DNA from: Verrucomicrobiaceae bacterium
GTDB lineage: Bacteria; Verrucomicrobiota; Verrucomicrobiia; Verrucomicrobiales; Verrucomicrobiaceae
Assembly: GCA_947458455.1 (NCBI GenBank)
Contig: CANGYJ010000001.1
Span: 186,001-250,000 of the forward strand
DNA length: 64,000 bases
Direction of reading: 5' to 3'
Below the pieces are notes generated by a model. The model made no database searches. It was not told the DNA's origin and saw only the letters and a program-made list of their open reading frames with translations. A program made the translations under genes and the position numbers. Each line of letters begins with the position of its first letter. The stretch's first letter is position 1. Positions 17,254 through 26,229 of the stretch are shown piece after piece.

Positions 17254-17440
17254 AAAATGACGAAACCAGAATGAGGAATGATGAATCAAGTTCTAATGCC
17301 TAACCTGAGGCTCATTCCTGGGGCTTCGTCATTCATTCGTCATTCGCCATTGATACGCTTCGCTTCCCGCCGGGCTCCTTTCAGTCGTCTGTCTCGCTTC
17401 GCTCGGCTCTGATTTCGTCATTCCTTTAGCCATCCCCCGC
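17254..17440. repeat. cdsA-dxr spacer with inverted TTCGTCATTC words
   Basis: The 187 bp spacer holds AATGACGAAACC near 17257-17268 and, inverted, GGCTTCGTCATTC near 17321-17333, followed by CATTCGTCATTCG. The words match those at 1711-1743. The arms could fold into a large imperfect stem-loop. No small ORF stands out. Confidence 0.5.
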
Positions 17441-18583
17441 ATGCCCGCCAAACGCGTCATCCTACTCGGCTCCACCGGTTCCATTGGCACCAGCGCCCTC
17501 AAAGTGGCCCGTGATCTCCCCGAGCGCATGCAGATCGTCGGCCTCGCCGCGAACAGCAGCGCCGATGTCCTCGTCCAGCAGGCCTTGGAGACCGGCGTGA
17601 AGCACGTCGCCCTCACCGATCCCGCCGCAGCGGCCAAAGCGAAGGTGCAGCTCCCGGACGGCGTCGCCCTTCACACCGGCACCCACGGCCTCATCGACCT
17701 CATCAACGAATGCGAAGCCGATATGGTGCTCGTGGCTATCGTCGGCACCGCCGGCCTCGCCCCGGCTCTCGCCGCCATTGAGCGTGGCATGCACCTCGCC
17801 GTCGCCAGCAAGGAAATCCTCGTCATGGCCGGCGAAGCCGTCACCGAGGCTGCGAAACGGAAAAACGTGAATTTGCTGCCCGTGGACAGCGAGCACAACG
17901 CCATCTTCCAATGCCTCGAAGGCCACCGTCACAGCGAGATCCGCCGCATTTTGCTCACCGCCAGCGGCGGCCCCTTCCGCCAGCTCCCCGCCGATCAATT
18001 GCCCGCCGTAACCGTCGCCCAAGCCTTGAAGCATCCCACCTGGACCATGGGCCGGAAAATCACCATCGACAGCGCCACGCTCTTCAACAAAGGCCTGGAG
18101 ATGATCGAGGCCAAATGGCTCTTCGACGTGCCCATGGACAAGATCGAGGTCGTCGTCCATCCGCAAAGCATCGTCCACAGCATGGTCGAGTTCGCTGACA
18201 ACAGCGTCATCGCCCAGCTCAGCCATAGCGACATGTGCTTCCCCATCCAATACGCCGTCACTTGGCCGGACCGCGTCTCGAACAACTTGAAGCCGCTCGA
18301 CTTCGCCAAGCTCGCCGCCCTCCACTTCGAAGCCCCGCGAGTCGATGATTTCCCCGCACTCAATCTCGCCCGCCATGCCGGCACCATCGGCGGCACCCTC
18401 CCCGCCGTTCTCAACGCCGCCAACGAAGTCGCCGTCGAAGCCTTCTTGAACGGTAAACTGACCTTCCCTGGCATCTGGCACACCGTCGAACGCGTCATGA
18501 CCGCCCATCATGTCATCTCCCATCCCACCCTCGAAGCCCTCATCGAGGCCGATTCCTGGGCGCGGCGAGAAGCAAGTATCTGA
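17441..18583 (+). CDS. dxr: 1-deoxy-D-xylulose 5-phosphate reductoisomerase
   Basis: 380 aa. It catalyses the NADPH-dependent second step of the non-mevalonate isoprenoid pathway. NADPH loop GSTGSIG lies at residues 10-16; SKEILVMAGE, PVDSEHNAIFQCL (metal-binding Asp and Glu) and TASGGPFR are the conserved catalytic blocks; ATLFNKGLEMIEAKWLF and VHPQSIVHSMVEF complete the active site. Length is normal. ATG 17441 directly precedes PAKRVILLG. Confidence 0.97.
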   Translation: MPAKRVILLGSTGSIGTSALKVARDLPERMQIVGLAANSSADVLVQQALETGVKHVALTDPAAAAKAKVQLPDGVALHTGTHGLIDLINECEADMVLVAIVGTAGLAPALAAIERGMHLAVASKEILVMAGEAVTEAAKRKNVNLLPVDSEHNAIFQCLEGHRHSEIRRILLTASGGPFRQLPADQLPAVTVAQALKHPTWTMGRKITIDSATLFNKGLEMIEAKWLFDVPMDKIEVVVHPQSIVHSMVEFADNSVIAQLSHSDMCFPIQYAVTWPDRVSNNLKPLDFAKLAALHFEAPRVDDFPALNLARHAGTIGGTLPAVLNAANEVAVEAFLNGKLTFPGIWHTVERVMTAHHVISHPTLEALIEADSWARREASI

Positions 18584-18922
18584 GGCTACCCCGCCTTTCA
18601 CACCCATAGCACGCTGAACCTTCCAAGTGCTTGCTGCAGAGGGGCCGAGGAGCAGGGGCGCAGCGATGAAAACAGAAGGAAGCCTTTGCTTCCTCTGCCT
18701 CTTTGCTTCTCTGCGGCAATGACGAGTTTGAGAAATGCAGGCTGCTCATCCTAGAAACGGGAATGAACAGCCGCAAAAGAACTCAAAGACCGCAAAATCA
18801 AAACCGGGATATCGACTCCCTCTCTTTGCATTCTTTGTGTTCTTTCGCGGCGATTGCTATCATGGGATTTAGGCTAACAAGGTGGCCGAATCCGAGCCAT
18901 TCTCCTGCCAAAAGCCAAGTTC
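18584..18922. repeat. dxr-kinase spacer with a long imperfect palindrome
   Basis: No gene is visible in these 339 bp. An inverted repeat is present: 18772-18789 pairs with 18832-18849 over 18 nt with two mismatches, made of CAAAGA / TCTTTG words and CGC ends. A smaller stem (AGGAAGC and GCTTCCT) lies near 18685. The arms resemble the CTCTGTG-type palindrome at 55.05 kb. Confidence 0.6.
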
Positions 18923-19819
18923 TCAGACACACCCATCAAGATACTCGGCGAGCGCTTCACGGGCGCTGGCGGGGCGGTCGGCTGGGTTTCGAGCCATCAG
19001 GTGGTCAATCCAGGTGCCGAGGGGGCCGGGAAGGGGCTGGACGCGATGCTGCAGATGGGCCGTGATGACCTGTGGGGCGAGTTCGCCTTCAAAGGCGGTC
19101 CGGCCGGTGAGGGCAAAGTAGAAGACGCAGCCGAGGGCGTAGAGATCCGTGCGTTCATCGAGCCTGCCGCCTTCGAAGCATTCGGGCGCCATGGTATGAA
19201 CGGAACCGCGCAGTTGGTGGGTTTCCACAGGCAAAGATTGCGCATTGCCCAGATCACCGATCACAAACTCGGCGGAGCTCGGCGCCCTCCCGAATAAGTT
19301 CCAGAAGTTCTCCCACAGATTCAGGGAGGCCCACAGATTGGGTTTCTGAGATAATCTGAGGGCATCCCTGAATCTGTGGGAACTTACTCCCTGCCCCACA
19401 GTCAAGTCGTCATGGTTTCCGGTGCTCGGCGGTAAACCTGAAACAACCGCCGAGGTTCGCCGAGGTCCGCAGAGGAAGATGTTTTCCGGTTTGAGGTCCA
19501 GATGGAGAAAACCGGCCTCATGGATCGCGGCGAGGCCGCTGAGGCTTTGGCGGACGAGCCTATCGAAGTCCGCGGCATCGAGCCGGTCGAGCTTTTCCAT
19601 GTGGGTGCCCTCGATCCACTCCATCACCATTTCCTCCGCGTTGCATTCGAGCACTCGAACCACCTGCGGATGCTGGATCGAGACAATCTTCGCTGGCCCT
19701 CCCGGCTTCTTCACGACCACGATGGCTCCCGTTTCCCGATCCCGCGCACGCCACACCTCACCCTGCGAGGAGCGGGAGAGGCATTCGAGGATGTCGTGGG
19801 GCATGGTTGAGGCTGCCAT
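18923..19819 (-). CDS. Serine/threonine protein kinase with an in-frame insert
   Basis: 298 aa, kinase domain only, no membrane helix. The Lys pair is VVVKK (37-38), the catalytic loop HLDLKPEN (106-113), the metal loop GDLG (188-191) and APE at 211-213. Catalytic and metal loops are normally about 15-20 residues apart; here they are about 75 apart. The extra ~65 residues (about 117-182) include sequence translated from an intergenic-type palindrome (19305-19385). Whether the kinase still folds is open. The Gly-rich loop is reduced to SRSSQGEVW. Confidence 0.8.
   Translation of the reverse strand: MAASTMPHDILECLSRSSQGEVWRARDRETGAIVVVKKPGGPAKIVSIQHPQVVRVLECNAEEMVMEWIEGTHMEKLDRLDAADFDRLVRQSLSGLAAIHEAGFLHLDLKPENIFLCGPRRTSAVVSGLPPSTGNHDDLTVGQGVSSHRFRDALRLSQKPNLWASLNLWENFWNLFGRAPSSAEFVIGDLGNAQSLPVETHQLRGSVHTMAPECFEGGRLDERTDLYALGCVFYFALTGRTAFEGELAPQVITAHLQHRVQPLPGPLGTWIDHLMARNPADRPASAREALAEYLDGCV
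19305..19385. repeat. Palindromic element inside the kinase gene
   Basis: The left arm 19305-19327 pairs with the right arm 19365-19385; 16 bases match perfectly (CCCACAGATTCAGGGA and its complement) and the pairing extends with a 2-nt bulge. The loop carries a second copy of CCCACAGATT. It lies within the kinase frame and keeps it open. A short CCGCCGAGGTTCGCCGAGG tract, also intergenic in style, lies next to it. Confidence 0.75.
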
Positions 19820-19882
19820 GATGACTCAGGATGACAATTCCGAAAACAATCTGCCTGATTGTTTCGTTTGTGGCAGCCACTC

Positions 19883-20491
19883 ATGAAACTTCATCTCGCT
19901 CTTCTCACTGCCGTTTCTCTTGCTGCCCCTCTTCACGCGGAGGGTTGGAAGCCGGAGGATGGCTTCATCTCGCTCTTCAGTGGCACGGACCTTTCCGGCT
20001 GGTGCTTCCGTGAGAAGACGAAGAAAGAGAACCCGAATCCCGGGGCCATTCTGGCGAAGCATGATGGCAAAACCGAAGCGGCGGATGCGGGGCGCTACAT
20101 CGTGAAGGATGGCGTGATCGCGGTGACTTTCCCGACGGAGACAGACAAGCTCACCGGGCAGATTTACACGGTGGCGGAGTTCCCGAAGAACTTTGTGCTG
20201 AAGCTGGAATTCCGTGCTTCGGTGAATGCGGACAGCGGCATCTTCATCCGCAAGCCGCAACTCCAGTGCCGTGATTACCTGATGGCCGGTCCTTATACCA
20301 AGCTGAAGCAATACAAGGCGCAGGAGTGGAACCAGATCGAGGTGACGGTGAAGGACAACGTGGCGGTCTGCACCTGCAACGGCGAGGTGCTGGATGCGGC
20401 CCTGGCTCTCCCCGCCACCGGCCCCATCGGACTCGAGGGCGATCGCGGCGTGATGGAATACCGTCACATCCAGCTCAAGGAGCTGCCGTGA
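19883..20491 (+). CDS. Secreted DUF1080 (3-keto-disaccharide hydrolase-like) protein
   Basis: 202 aa. A signal peptide (MKLHLALLTAVSLAAPLHA) is followed by the DUF1080 start GWKPEDGFISLFSGTDLSGW, a concanavalin-like beta-sandwich. NADSGIFIRKPQL and QEWNQIEVTVKDN are typical later strands. Some relatives cleave 3-keto-sugars; the family is strongly expanded in Verrucomicrobia and Planctomycetes. ATG 19883 gives a clean signal peptide and is preferred to 19859. Confidence 0.9.
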   Translation: MKLHLALLTAVSLAAPLHAEGWKPEDGFISLFSGTDLSGWCFREKTKKENPNPGAILAKHDGKTEAADAGRYIVKDGVIAVTFPTETDKLTGQIYTVAEFPKNFVLKLEFRASVNADSGIFIRKPQLQCRDYLMAGPYTKLKQYKAQEWNQIEVTVKDNVAVCTCNGEVLDAALALPATGPIGLEGDRGVMEYRHIQLKELP

Positions 20492-20570
20492 TCGTTCAGG
20501 CGTGATTTGAGCAAAACTCGCTCAATTTGGTGAATCGCCAGGGCACGGGATCTGCGTATGGTCCAGCAGC

Positions 20571-21842
20571 ATGAGCATCGCGATCCCCCACGTTTATGAT
20601 TCTCCCGTCTTCCGCATGGCCTGCCAGCAATTCGATCTGGTGGCCGATCTTCTCGATATTCCGGACTCGGCGCGTGACCGGCTGAAATTTCCTAAGCGCA
20701 GCGTGACGGTGTCGATGCCGGTGAGGCGTGATGATGGCAGCGTGACGACCTTCATGGGCTACCGCGTGCAGCACCATCTCACGCTGGGGCCGACCAAAGG
20801 TGGCATTCGTTTTCATCCCGATGTGACGCTGGGTGAGGTGGCGGCGCTGGCGATGTGGATGAGCTGGAAGTGTGCTCTGACCGGTCTGCCCTACGGCGGG
20901 GCGAAGGGCGGCGTGTGTGTGAATCCGCGTGAGCTTTCTACCACGGAGCTGGAGCGGCTCACCCGCCGCTACACGCAGGAGCTGATCCCTTTCATCGGTC
21001 CGCAGATTGATATTCCTGCACCGGACATGGGCACGAACGAGCAGACGATGGCGTGGATCATGGATACCTACTCGCTGCAAAGCGGCCACTGCGTGCCGGC
21101 GGTGGTCACGGGCAAGCCGGTGGGCCTCGGCGGCTCGTTGGGGCGTCGCGAGGCGACGGGGCGTGGTGTGGCGTATCTGGTTTCACGAGCCATGGACACG
21201 CTCGGCATTGCCGCGAGCGGCGCGACGGCGGTGGTGCAAGGCTACGGGAACGTGGGCAGCATCGCGGCGAGCACGATGGCCCGGCAAGGCATCAAGATCC
21301 TCGCGGTGAGCGATGCTTATGGCGGTCTCTACAACGCAAAGGGCATCGATCTTCAAAAGCTGGACGAGCATGTGGCGAAGACACGCAGCGTGGCGGGCTT
21401 CGATGGAGCCGAAGCGATCAGCAACGAGCAGCTTTTGCTGATTCCGTGTGATGTGCTGGTGCCTGCGGCGCTCGAACGGCAGATCACGGCGGAGAACGCG
21501 GCGAAGATCCAATGCCGCATCCTCGCGGAAGGTGCCAACGGCCCCACGACGCCGGAGGCGGATGCGATCATCGCCCAACGCCCGGAGATTTTTCTCATTC
21601 CAGACATCCTCTGCAATGCCGGTGGCGTGGTGGTGAGCTACTTCGAATGGGTGCAGGACCTCCAGAGCTTCTTCTGGGATGAGGGCGAGGTGATGAGCAA
21701 GCTCTACCGCATCCTGGAGCAGTCCTTTGTGCAGACGGTGAACTTTGCCAAAAAGCGCGGCGTGGGCATGCGCCTCTCGGCGCTGAGCCTGGGCATCCAG
21801 CGGGTTCATGAGGCCAAGCAGATGCGCGGCTTGTTTCCGTGA
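20571..21842 (+). CDS. Glutamate dehydrogenase (Glu/Leu/Phe/Val dehydrogenase family)
   Basis: 423 aa. The catalytic Lys block GLPYGGAKGGV lies at 105-115 (Lys112); TLGPTKGGIRFHPDV and IDIPAPDMGTNEQTMAW are family hallmarks; the Rossmann loop GYGNVGS binds NAD(P). It interconverts glutamate and 2-oxoglutarate plus ammonia. The length and the PAPDMGT form fit the NAD-type short-chain group (RocG/GudB-like), though coenzyme preference is not certain from sequence. Confidence 0.93.
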   Translation: MSIAIPHVYDSPVFRMACQQFDLVADLLDIPDSARDRLKFPKRSVTVSMPVRRDDGSVTTFMGYRVQHHLTLGPTKGGIRFHPDVTLGEVAALAMWMSWKCALTGLPYGGAKGGVCVNPRELSTTELERLTRRYTQELIPFIGPQIDIPAPDMGTNEQTMAWIMDTYSLQSGHCVPAVVTGKPVGLGGSLGRREATGRGVAYLVSRAMDTLGIAASGATAVVQGYGNVGSIAASTMARQGIKILAVSDAYGGLYNAKGIDLQKLDEHVAKTRSVAGFDGAEAISNEQLLLIPCDVLVPAALERQITAENAAKIQCRILAEGANGPTTPEADAIIAQRPEIFLIPDILCNAGGVVVSYFEWVQDLQSFFWDEGEVMSKLYRILEQSFVQTVNFAKKRGVGMRLSALSLGIQRVHEAKQMRGLFP

Positions 21843-21847
21843 GGTGA

Positions 21848-23410
21848 TCAACCTTCCATGATGTAGCTGGTGGCCAGTTTCTGGAAGCGGTCGATTTCGT
21901 GGGAGGTTTTTGCTTCATCCCATTCGAGCTCCGAGGCGAGCAGTTGCCCCACGCGAGGCGCGGCGGACATGCAGGCCTGCGCATCGAAGAGCAGGCTGCG
22001 GCTGCGTCTTGCCAGTACATCGCCTATCGTGCGTGCCATTTCATGGCGAGCATGGAAAATGACCTCCGCGCAGGTGAGGTCGAGCCTCGGATGCACTTTG
22101 CCGCACCACTCGGGTTCACGTTTCATGAGGTCGCGAATCTCCGCCGCATCGCTGCCATAAACGGCAAGCGGATCAGTGGCTGGAAGAAGGGTGTCGGAGC
22201 CATGAATGCGAAGTTCATGCGTCATGCATCGCTTCGCGCCGATGCCGCCGATCAACTCCGCGTGATCGATCACATCCTCGGCCATGCGGCGGTAGGTCGT
22301 CCATTTGCCGCCGGTGATGGTGATGAGGCCGGAATCGGAGACGAGAATGGTGTGATCCCGCGACAATGCGGCGGTGCTTCCTGCTTCCTTAGAGGCCACG
22401 AGCGGTCGCAGGCCCGCGAACATGCTCAGCACGTCACACGACCTCGGATCACGTGTGAGGTAGCGTGCGGCATGCGTCATGAGAAATTCGATTTCATCTG
22501 GCAGTGGTCGCGGTTCGAGTAAAGTATGATGCACCGGTGTGTCGGTGGTGCCGATGACGACACGGCCATGCCAGGGCACGGCGAAAAGCACGCGTCCATC
22601 ATCGGTCTTTGGAATCATGATGGCGGAGTCCGAGGGCATGAACTCGCGTGGAAGCACGAGATGCATGCCCTGACTGGGCGAGACGATGTTGGTCGCTAGA
22701 GCTTCGTCCATGCGCCGCACGTCATCGACGAAGACGCCTGTGGCATTGATGATGCAACGAGCGCGGATTTCATACTGAGCGCCGCTTTCCACGCACTCGG
22801 CGAGGAGGCCGGTGACGTGACCTTTTTCTTTCATCAAGCCTGAGCAGCGTGTGTGATTGAGAAGCACGCCACCATGATTCACGGCGGTGCGTGCGAGATG
22901 GATGGCGAGACGCGCATCATCAAACTGACCATCATGATACACGATGCCTCCATCCAGGCCCTGCGTCTCCAAAGTAGGCAGGCTCTCGATGATCTCCTCA
23001 CGCGTGAGATACCGCGAAGGCTGCAAGCCGAGCTGGCCTGCCAGCGCATCATACATTTTCAAACCGATGCCGTAGAAGGGACCTTCCCACCAATGATAGC
23101 TCGGGATGATGAAGGGAAGGCTATGCACGAGATGCGGCGCATTGCGCACCAGCAGTCCACGCTCGCGCAGCGCCTCAAGCACGAGAGAGACATTGCCTTG
23201 CTTTAAATAACGCACGCCGCCGTGAACGAGCTTAGTGCTCCGGCTGGAGGTGCCTTTGGCAAAATCAGACTGCTCCACGAGAACTACAGAGTGGCCACGG
23301 GAGGCGGCATCCACCGCCGAGCCGAGGCCAGTGGCTCCGCCGCCGATGATGGCCACGTCAAAAGGGCCGTTTTGGGCTTTCAGCCGGGAAAAGAGGGTTT
23401 CGCGGTTCAT
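21848..23410 (-). CDS. glpD: Aerobic glycerol-3-phosphate dehydrogenase
   Basis: 520 aa flavoprotein that oxidises glycerol 3-phosphate to dihydroxyacetone phosphate and feeds electrons to quinones at the membrane. FAD loop IIGGGATGLGSAVDAASRG at 21-39; GTSSRSTKLVHGGVRYL is the conserved GlpD block; GKWTTYRRMAEDVID marks the end of the FAD domain before the C-terminal helical domain. ATG 23410 (MNRETLF) is preferred over 23455. It ends 5 bp from the convergent glutamate dehydrogenase. Confidence 0.95.
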   Translation of the reverse strand: MNRETLFSRLKAQNGPFDVAIIGGGATGLGSAVDAASRGHSVVLVEQSDFAKGTSSRSTKLVHGGVRYLKQGNVSLVLEALRERGLLVRNAPHLVHSLPFIIPSYHWWEGPFYGIGLKMYDALAGQLGLQPSRYLTREEIIESLPTLETQGLDGGIVYHDGQFDDARLAIHLARTAVNHGGVLLNHTRCSGLMKEKGHVTGLLAECVESGAQYEIRARCIINATGVFVDDVRRMDEALATNIVSPSQGMHLVLPREFMPSDSAIMIPKTDDGRVLFAVPWHGRVVIGTTDTPVHHTLLEPRPLPDEIEFLMTHAARYLTRDPRSCDVLSMFAGLRPLVASKEAGSTAALSRDHTILVSDSGLITITGGKWTTYRRMAEDVIDHAELIGGIGAKRCMTHELRIHGSDTLLPATDPLAVYGSDAAEIRDLMKREPEWCGKVHPRLDLTCAEVIFHARHEMARTIGDVLARRSRSLLFDAQACMSAAPRVGQLLASELEWDEAKTSHEIDRFQKLATSYIMEG

Positions 23411-23485
23411 TTGAGGGGAGTTTAGGCCAGTTTGCGCCAGTCTGTCACCGTTCAAAACGAGGTGGTGAAGGTTCGGAAACTCTCC

Positions 23486-23513
23486 TTGACGCTCTTTCAG
23501 GGGGTTTTAATCT
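23486..23513 (+). promoter_or_regulatory. Possible promoter of the mreB operon
   Basis: TTGACG (23486-23491) and TAATCT (23508-23513) are 16 bp apart in the 235 bp spacer between glpD and mreB. The -35 box is close to consensus, the -10 box is weak. The rest of the spacer is AT-rich and has no gene. Confidence 0.25.
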
Positions 23514-23645
23514 CCGATGGCCTGAATTCAGTATGCGCCTTGGCTTTTTGTGATTCTTAAAAAAACTGTAAAAAGCTGTTAACCAAAGGCCTTTCAGATC
23601 TGCGACTTTTCCTCACCCTTTTTATCATTCCCAATTTATCTCCCA

Positions 23646-24677
23646 ATGTTCGGCAAACTTTTTGGATTCGTAGCTAACGACATCGGCATCGATCTCGGCA
23701 CAGCAAACACTCTCGTCTATGTAAAAGATCACGGCATCGTCCTCCGCGAACCCTCCGTTGTGGCGGTGAAAACCGGCACCAACGAAGTGGTGGCGGTCGG
23801 TGATGATGCTAAACGTATGCTTGGCCGTACGCCTGGCGGCATCACCGCCATTCGTCCCCTCAAAGATGGCGTCATCGCGGACTTTCGCGTCACGGAGGCC
23901 ATGCTGCGTCACTTTATCCGCAAGGTTCAAGGTGGACGCCGTCCCATGCGTGGGCCGCGTGTCGTCGTCGCCGTACCTTCCGGCATCACGGAAGTGGAAA
24001 AGCGTGCGGTCAAAGAAAGCGCTGAGCAGGCAGGTGCTCGCGAAGTGTATCTGATTGAAGAACCGATGGCTGCGGCGATCGGCGTTGGGCTTCCAGTGCA
24101 GGAAGCAGCAGGTAATATGATCGTCGATATTGGTGGCGGCACGACTGAGGTGGCCATCATCTCACTCTCCGGCATTGTTTATAGTCGCAGCGTTCGCGTG
24201 GCAGGTGATGAGCTTGATGAGGCCATCATCAATTACATGAAGCGTGCCTACAATCTTATGATTGGTGAGCGCACCGCAGAAGAGATCAAGCTGCGCATCG
24301 GTTCTGCCTTCCCATTGGGCAAAGAGACCACGATGGAAGTGAAAGGCCGCGATATGGTGGCCGGCCTGCCGAAGACGATCACGATCACAAGCCAAGAAGT
24401 GCGTGAAGCGATGCTCGAGCCGCTTAATGCGATCATCGATGCAGTGCGCACGACCTTGGAACGCTGCCCGCCGGAGCTTTCTGCCGACCTCGTGGACCGT
24501 GGCATCATGCTCGCCGGTGGCGGTGCCTTGCTGCGCGGTCTTGATAAACTGCTTCAGGAAGAAACAGCGCTGCCGGTGCATGTGGCGGAAGATCCGCTCA
24601 GTGCCGTGGGTGAGGGCGCGGGCCGCGTGCTCAATGAGCTGGAATTCCTCCGCAAGGTCAGCACAACGGAGGTTTAA
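23646..24677 (+). CDS. mreB: Rod shape-determining protein MreB
   Basis: 343 aa bacterial actin. Phosphate 1 loop [14 protein letters not shown] is at the start, the conserved [12 protein letters not shown] follows, phosphate 2 loop is [13 protein letters not shown], and the adenosine block is [16 protein letters not shown]. It polymerises under the membrane and guides side-wall peptidoglycan synthesis. It is the first gene of the mreB-mreC-mreD-mrdA cluster. Confidence 0.98.
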   Translation: MFGKLFGFVANDIGIDLGTANTLVYVKDHGIVLREPSVVAVKTGTNEVVAVGDDAKRMLGRTPGGITAIRPLKDGVIADFRVTEAMLRHFIRKVQGGRRPMRGPRVVVAVPSGITEVEKRAVKESAEQAGAREVYLIEEPMAAAIGVGLPVQEAAGNMIVDIGGGTTEVAIISLSGIVYSRSVRVAGDELDEAIINYMKRAYNLMIGERTAEEIKLRIGSAFPLGKETTMEVKGRDMVAGLPKTITITSQEVREAMLEPLNAIIDAVRTTLERCPPELSADLVDRGIMLAGGGALLRGLDKLLQEETALPVHVAEDPLSAVGEGAGRVLNELEFLRKVSTTEV

Positions 24678-24756
24678 TCCGTAGGCCGCGTGACGCGGCG
24701 GTTGTCATCGCATCGCGAGGACAAATCTGAAGTGTTGCGCCAATTCCAACCAGGCC

Positions 24757-25611
24757 ATGAAGAAACTCAACCTCATCGCGCTCCTGATCTTCCTCGCAGG
24801 GCTCGTGTCCATCTTCACGCTGGACACGCCCACGACGCGTGAGATCCAGGGAAAAGTGCTGGGCCTTTTCTCGCCCTTCATTCATTCGAGTGCAGCTATT
24901 GAGCAGGCAGCCTATAATGTGCTGGCCCCACCGCTCGATCCGAAAGCGGTCAAGCGAGACAATGATGACCTCCGCGTGCAGGTCGAGCGGTTGCGCATCA
25001 TCCAGCAGAAGTATAACCAGATCATCGAGGAGAACTCCAAGCTGCGCCAGCTCATCGAGTTCAAGCAGTCATCACCCTTTAAAATGACGGCCGCCAAGGT
25101 GATCCGCCGCAATGCGAGCACTTGGTGGAATAGCCTCATCATCGACAAAGGTTCACTCGATGGCATTGGCACCGATAGCCCCGTGATCACTTCCGTGGGG
25201 CTTGTGGGAAAGACATCCACGCTGGCACCACACATGGCGAAGGTGATTCTGCTCACCGATGAGCTCTGCCGTGTCTCTGCACGTATCGAGAGCACTCTCG
25301 AGCAAGGAATTCTCTCTGGTGAACGTGCCGCACTCGACATCAAACCGGACCTGCGTCTTCGCTTTCTGAGTTTGAATGCTGTCATCAATGCCGGAGCCAG
25401 CGTGTACTCAACGGGCGAAGGCGGCGTCTTCCCCAAAGATCTTCTGCTCGGCCGTGTGAAGCGTTTTGAGAACAAGGAGATCACGGGTGAGTCCATCATC
25501 GAGCCGGCGGTGGATTTCTCCACCATCGATCATGTCTTCGTGATTGAGATGCAAAGCGTGGTCACTCCTGAAGTGCCAGCGGCGATTCCGGTTAACACCA
25601 TCAAGCCCTAA
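24757..25611 (+). CDS. mreC: Rod shape-determining protein MreC
   Basis: 284 aa. An N-terminal membrane helix (LNLIALLIFLAGLVSIFTL) is followed by a coiled coil (about 60-105, VKRDNDDLRVQVERLRIIQQ) and the periplasmic beta-barrel domain with WWNSLIIDKGSLDGI, TDSPVITSVGLVGKTS and VYSTGEGGVFPKDLLLG. MreC links MreB to PBP2 in the elongasome. The spacer after mreB is 79 bp and that to mreD 6 bp. Confidence 0.95.
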   Translation: MKKLNLIALLIFLAGLVSIFTLDTPTTREIQGKVLGLFSPFIHSSAAIEQAAYNVLAPPLDPKAVKRDNDDLRVQVERLRIIQQKYNQIIEENSKLRQLIEFKQSSPFKMTAAKVIRRNASTWWNSLIIDKGSLDGIGTDSPVITSVGLVGKTSTLAPHMAKVILLTDELCRVSARIESTLEQGILSGERAALDIKPDLRLRFLSLNAVINAGASVYSTGEGGVFPKDLLLGRVKRFENKEITGESIIEPAVDFSTIDHVFVIEMQSVVTPEVPAAIPVNTIKP

Positions 25612-25617
25612 ACCGAC

Positions 25618-26229
25618 ATGCTGTTTCACCCGATCGTCTTCATCCTGCTATTACTGAGCTTTTTAGTTCAGGAGTTCATCCCCGGATTGGAGATCGCTCA
25701 GTTCGCCACGCTTTTCCTGCCAGCGGTGTTTTTCTTCGCTGCATCCGTGGCAGTTCCTTTTTCCGTGATGCTAGTCCTCGCCTTCTGCACGGGCTTCCTC
25801 TGGGATGCGCGGCATCTGCCTGGCGTGAGTGAGGCGATGAGCGGTGGATTGGATGTCTTTGGTGAGGATAGCGGCGCGGAGTTCTCCTCCTCGATGGCGC
25901 TGCCGTTCGGGCTCTCCATCGCCATCTTCGGCATGCTTGGCACCTTGATGCAGGGCATTCGTCCTTTGTTTAAACGCGGACGCCTAGAACTGCCTGTGCT
26001 CATGGTAGGTGCGGTGACTTTTTCGTGGCTGCTCTTGCAATACATCGTCATGACCTTTCTACGCGGCAGCTTGGAGTTCCAACCCATGGTTTGGACAAAG
26101 ATGGTCACCGATACCATGCTCGCGATGCTCGCCGCACCGCTCATTTTTCTGCTGCTCTATTCGCTCGCCCGCCTGTCGAGCTATGAGATCAAATACGAAG
26201 GCCTGAGGTATCGCTTCGATGGTCGTTAA
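25618..26229 (+). CDS. mreD: Rod shape-determining protein MreD-like membrane protein
   Basis: 203 aa with about five hydrophobic helices, starting LFHPIVFILLLLSFLVQEF. MreD sequences are poorly conserved, so the call rests on topology, length and position between mreC and mrdA. Helix VAVPFSVMLVLAFCTGFLWD fits the family's conserved second half. It overlaps the next gene by 11 bp. Confidence 0.8.
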   Translation: MLFHPIVFILLLLSFLVQEFIPGLEIAQFATLFLPAVFFFAASVAVPFSVMLVLAFCTGFLWDARHLPGVSEAMSGGLDVFGEDSGAEFSSSMALPFGLSIAIFGMLGTLMQGIRPLFKRGRLELPVLMVGAVTFSWLLLQYIVMTFLRGSLEFQPMVWTKMVTDTMLAMLAAPLIFLLLYSLARLSSYEIKYEGLRYRFDGR

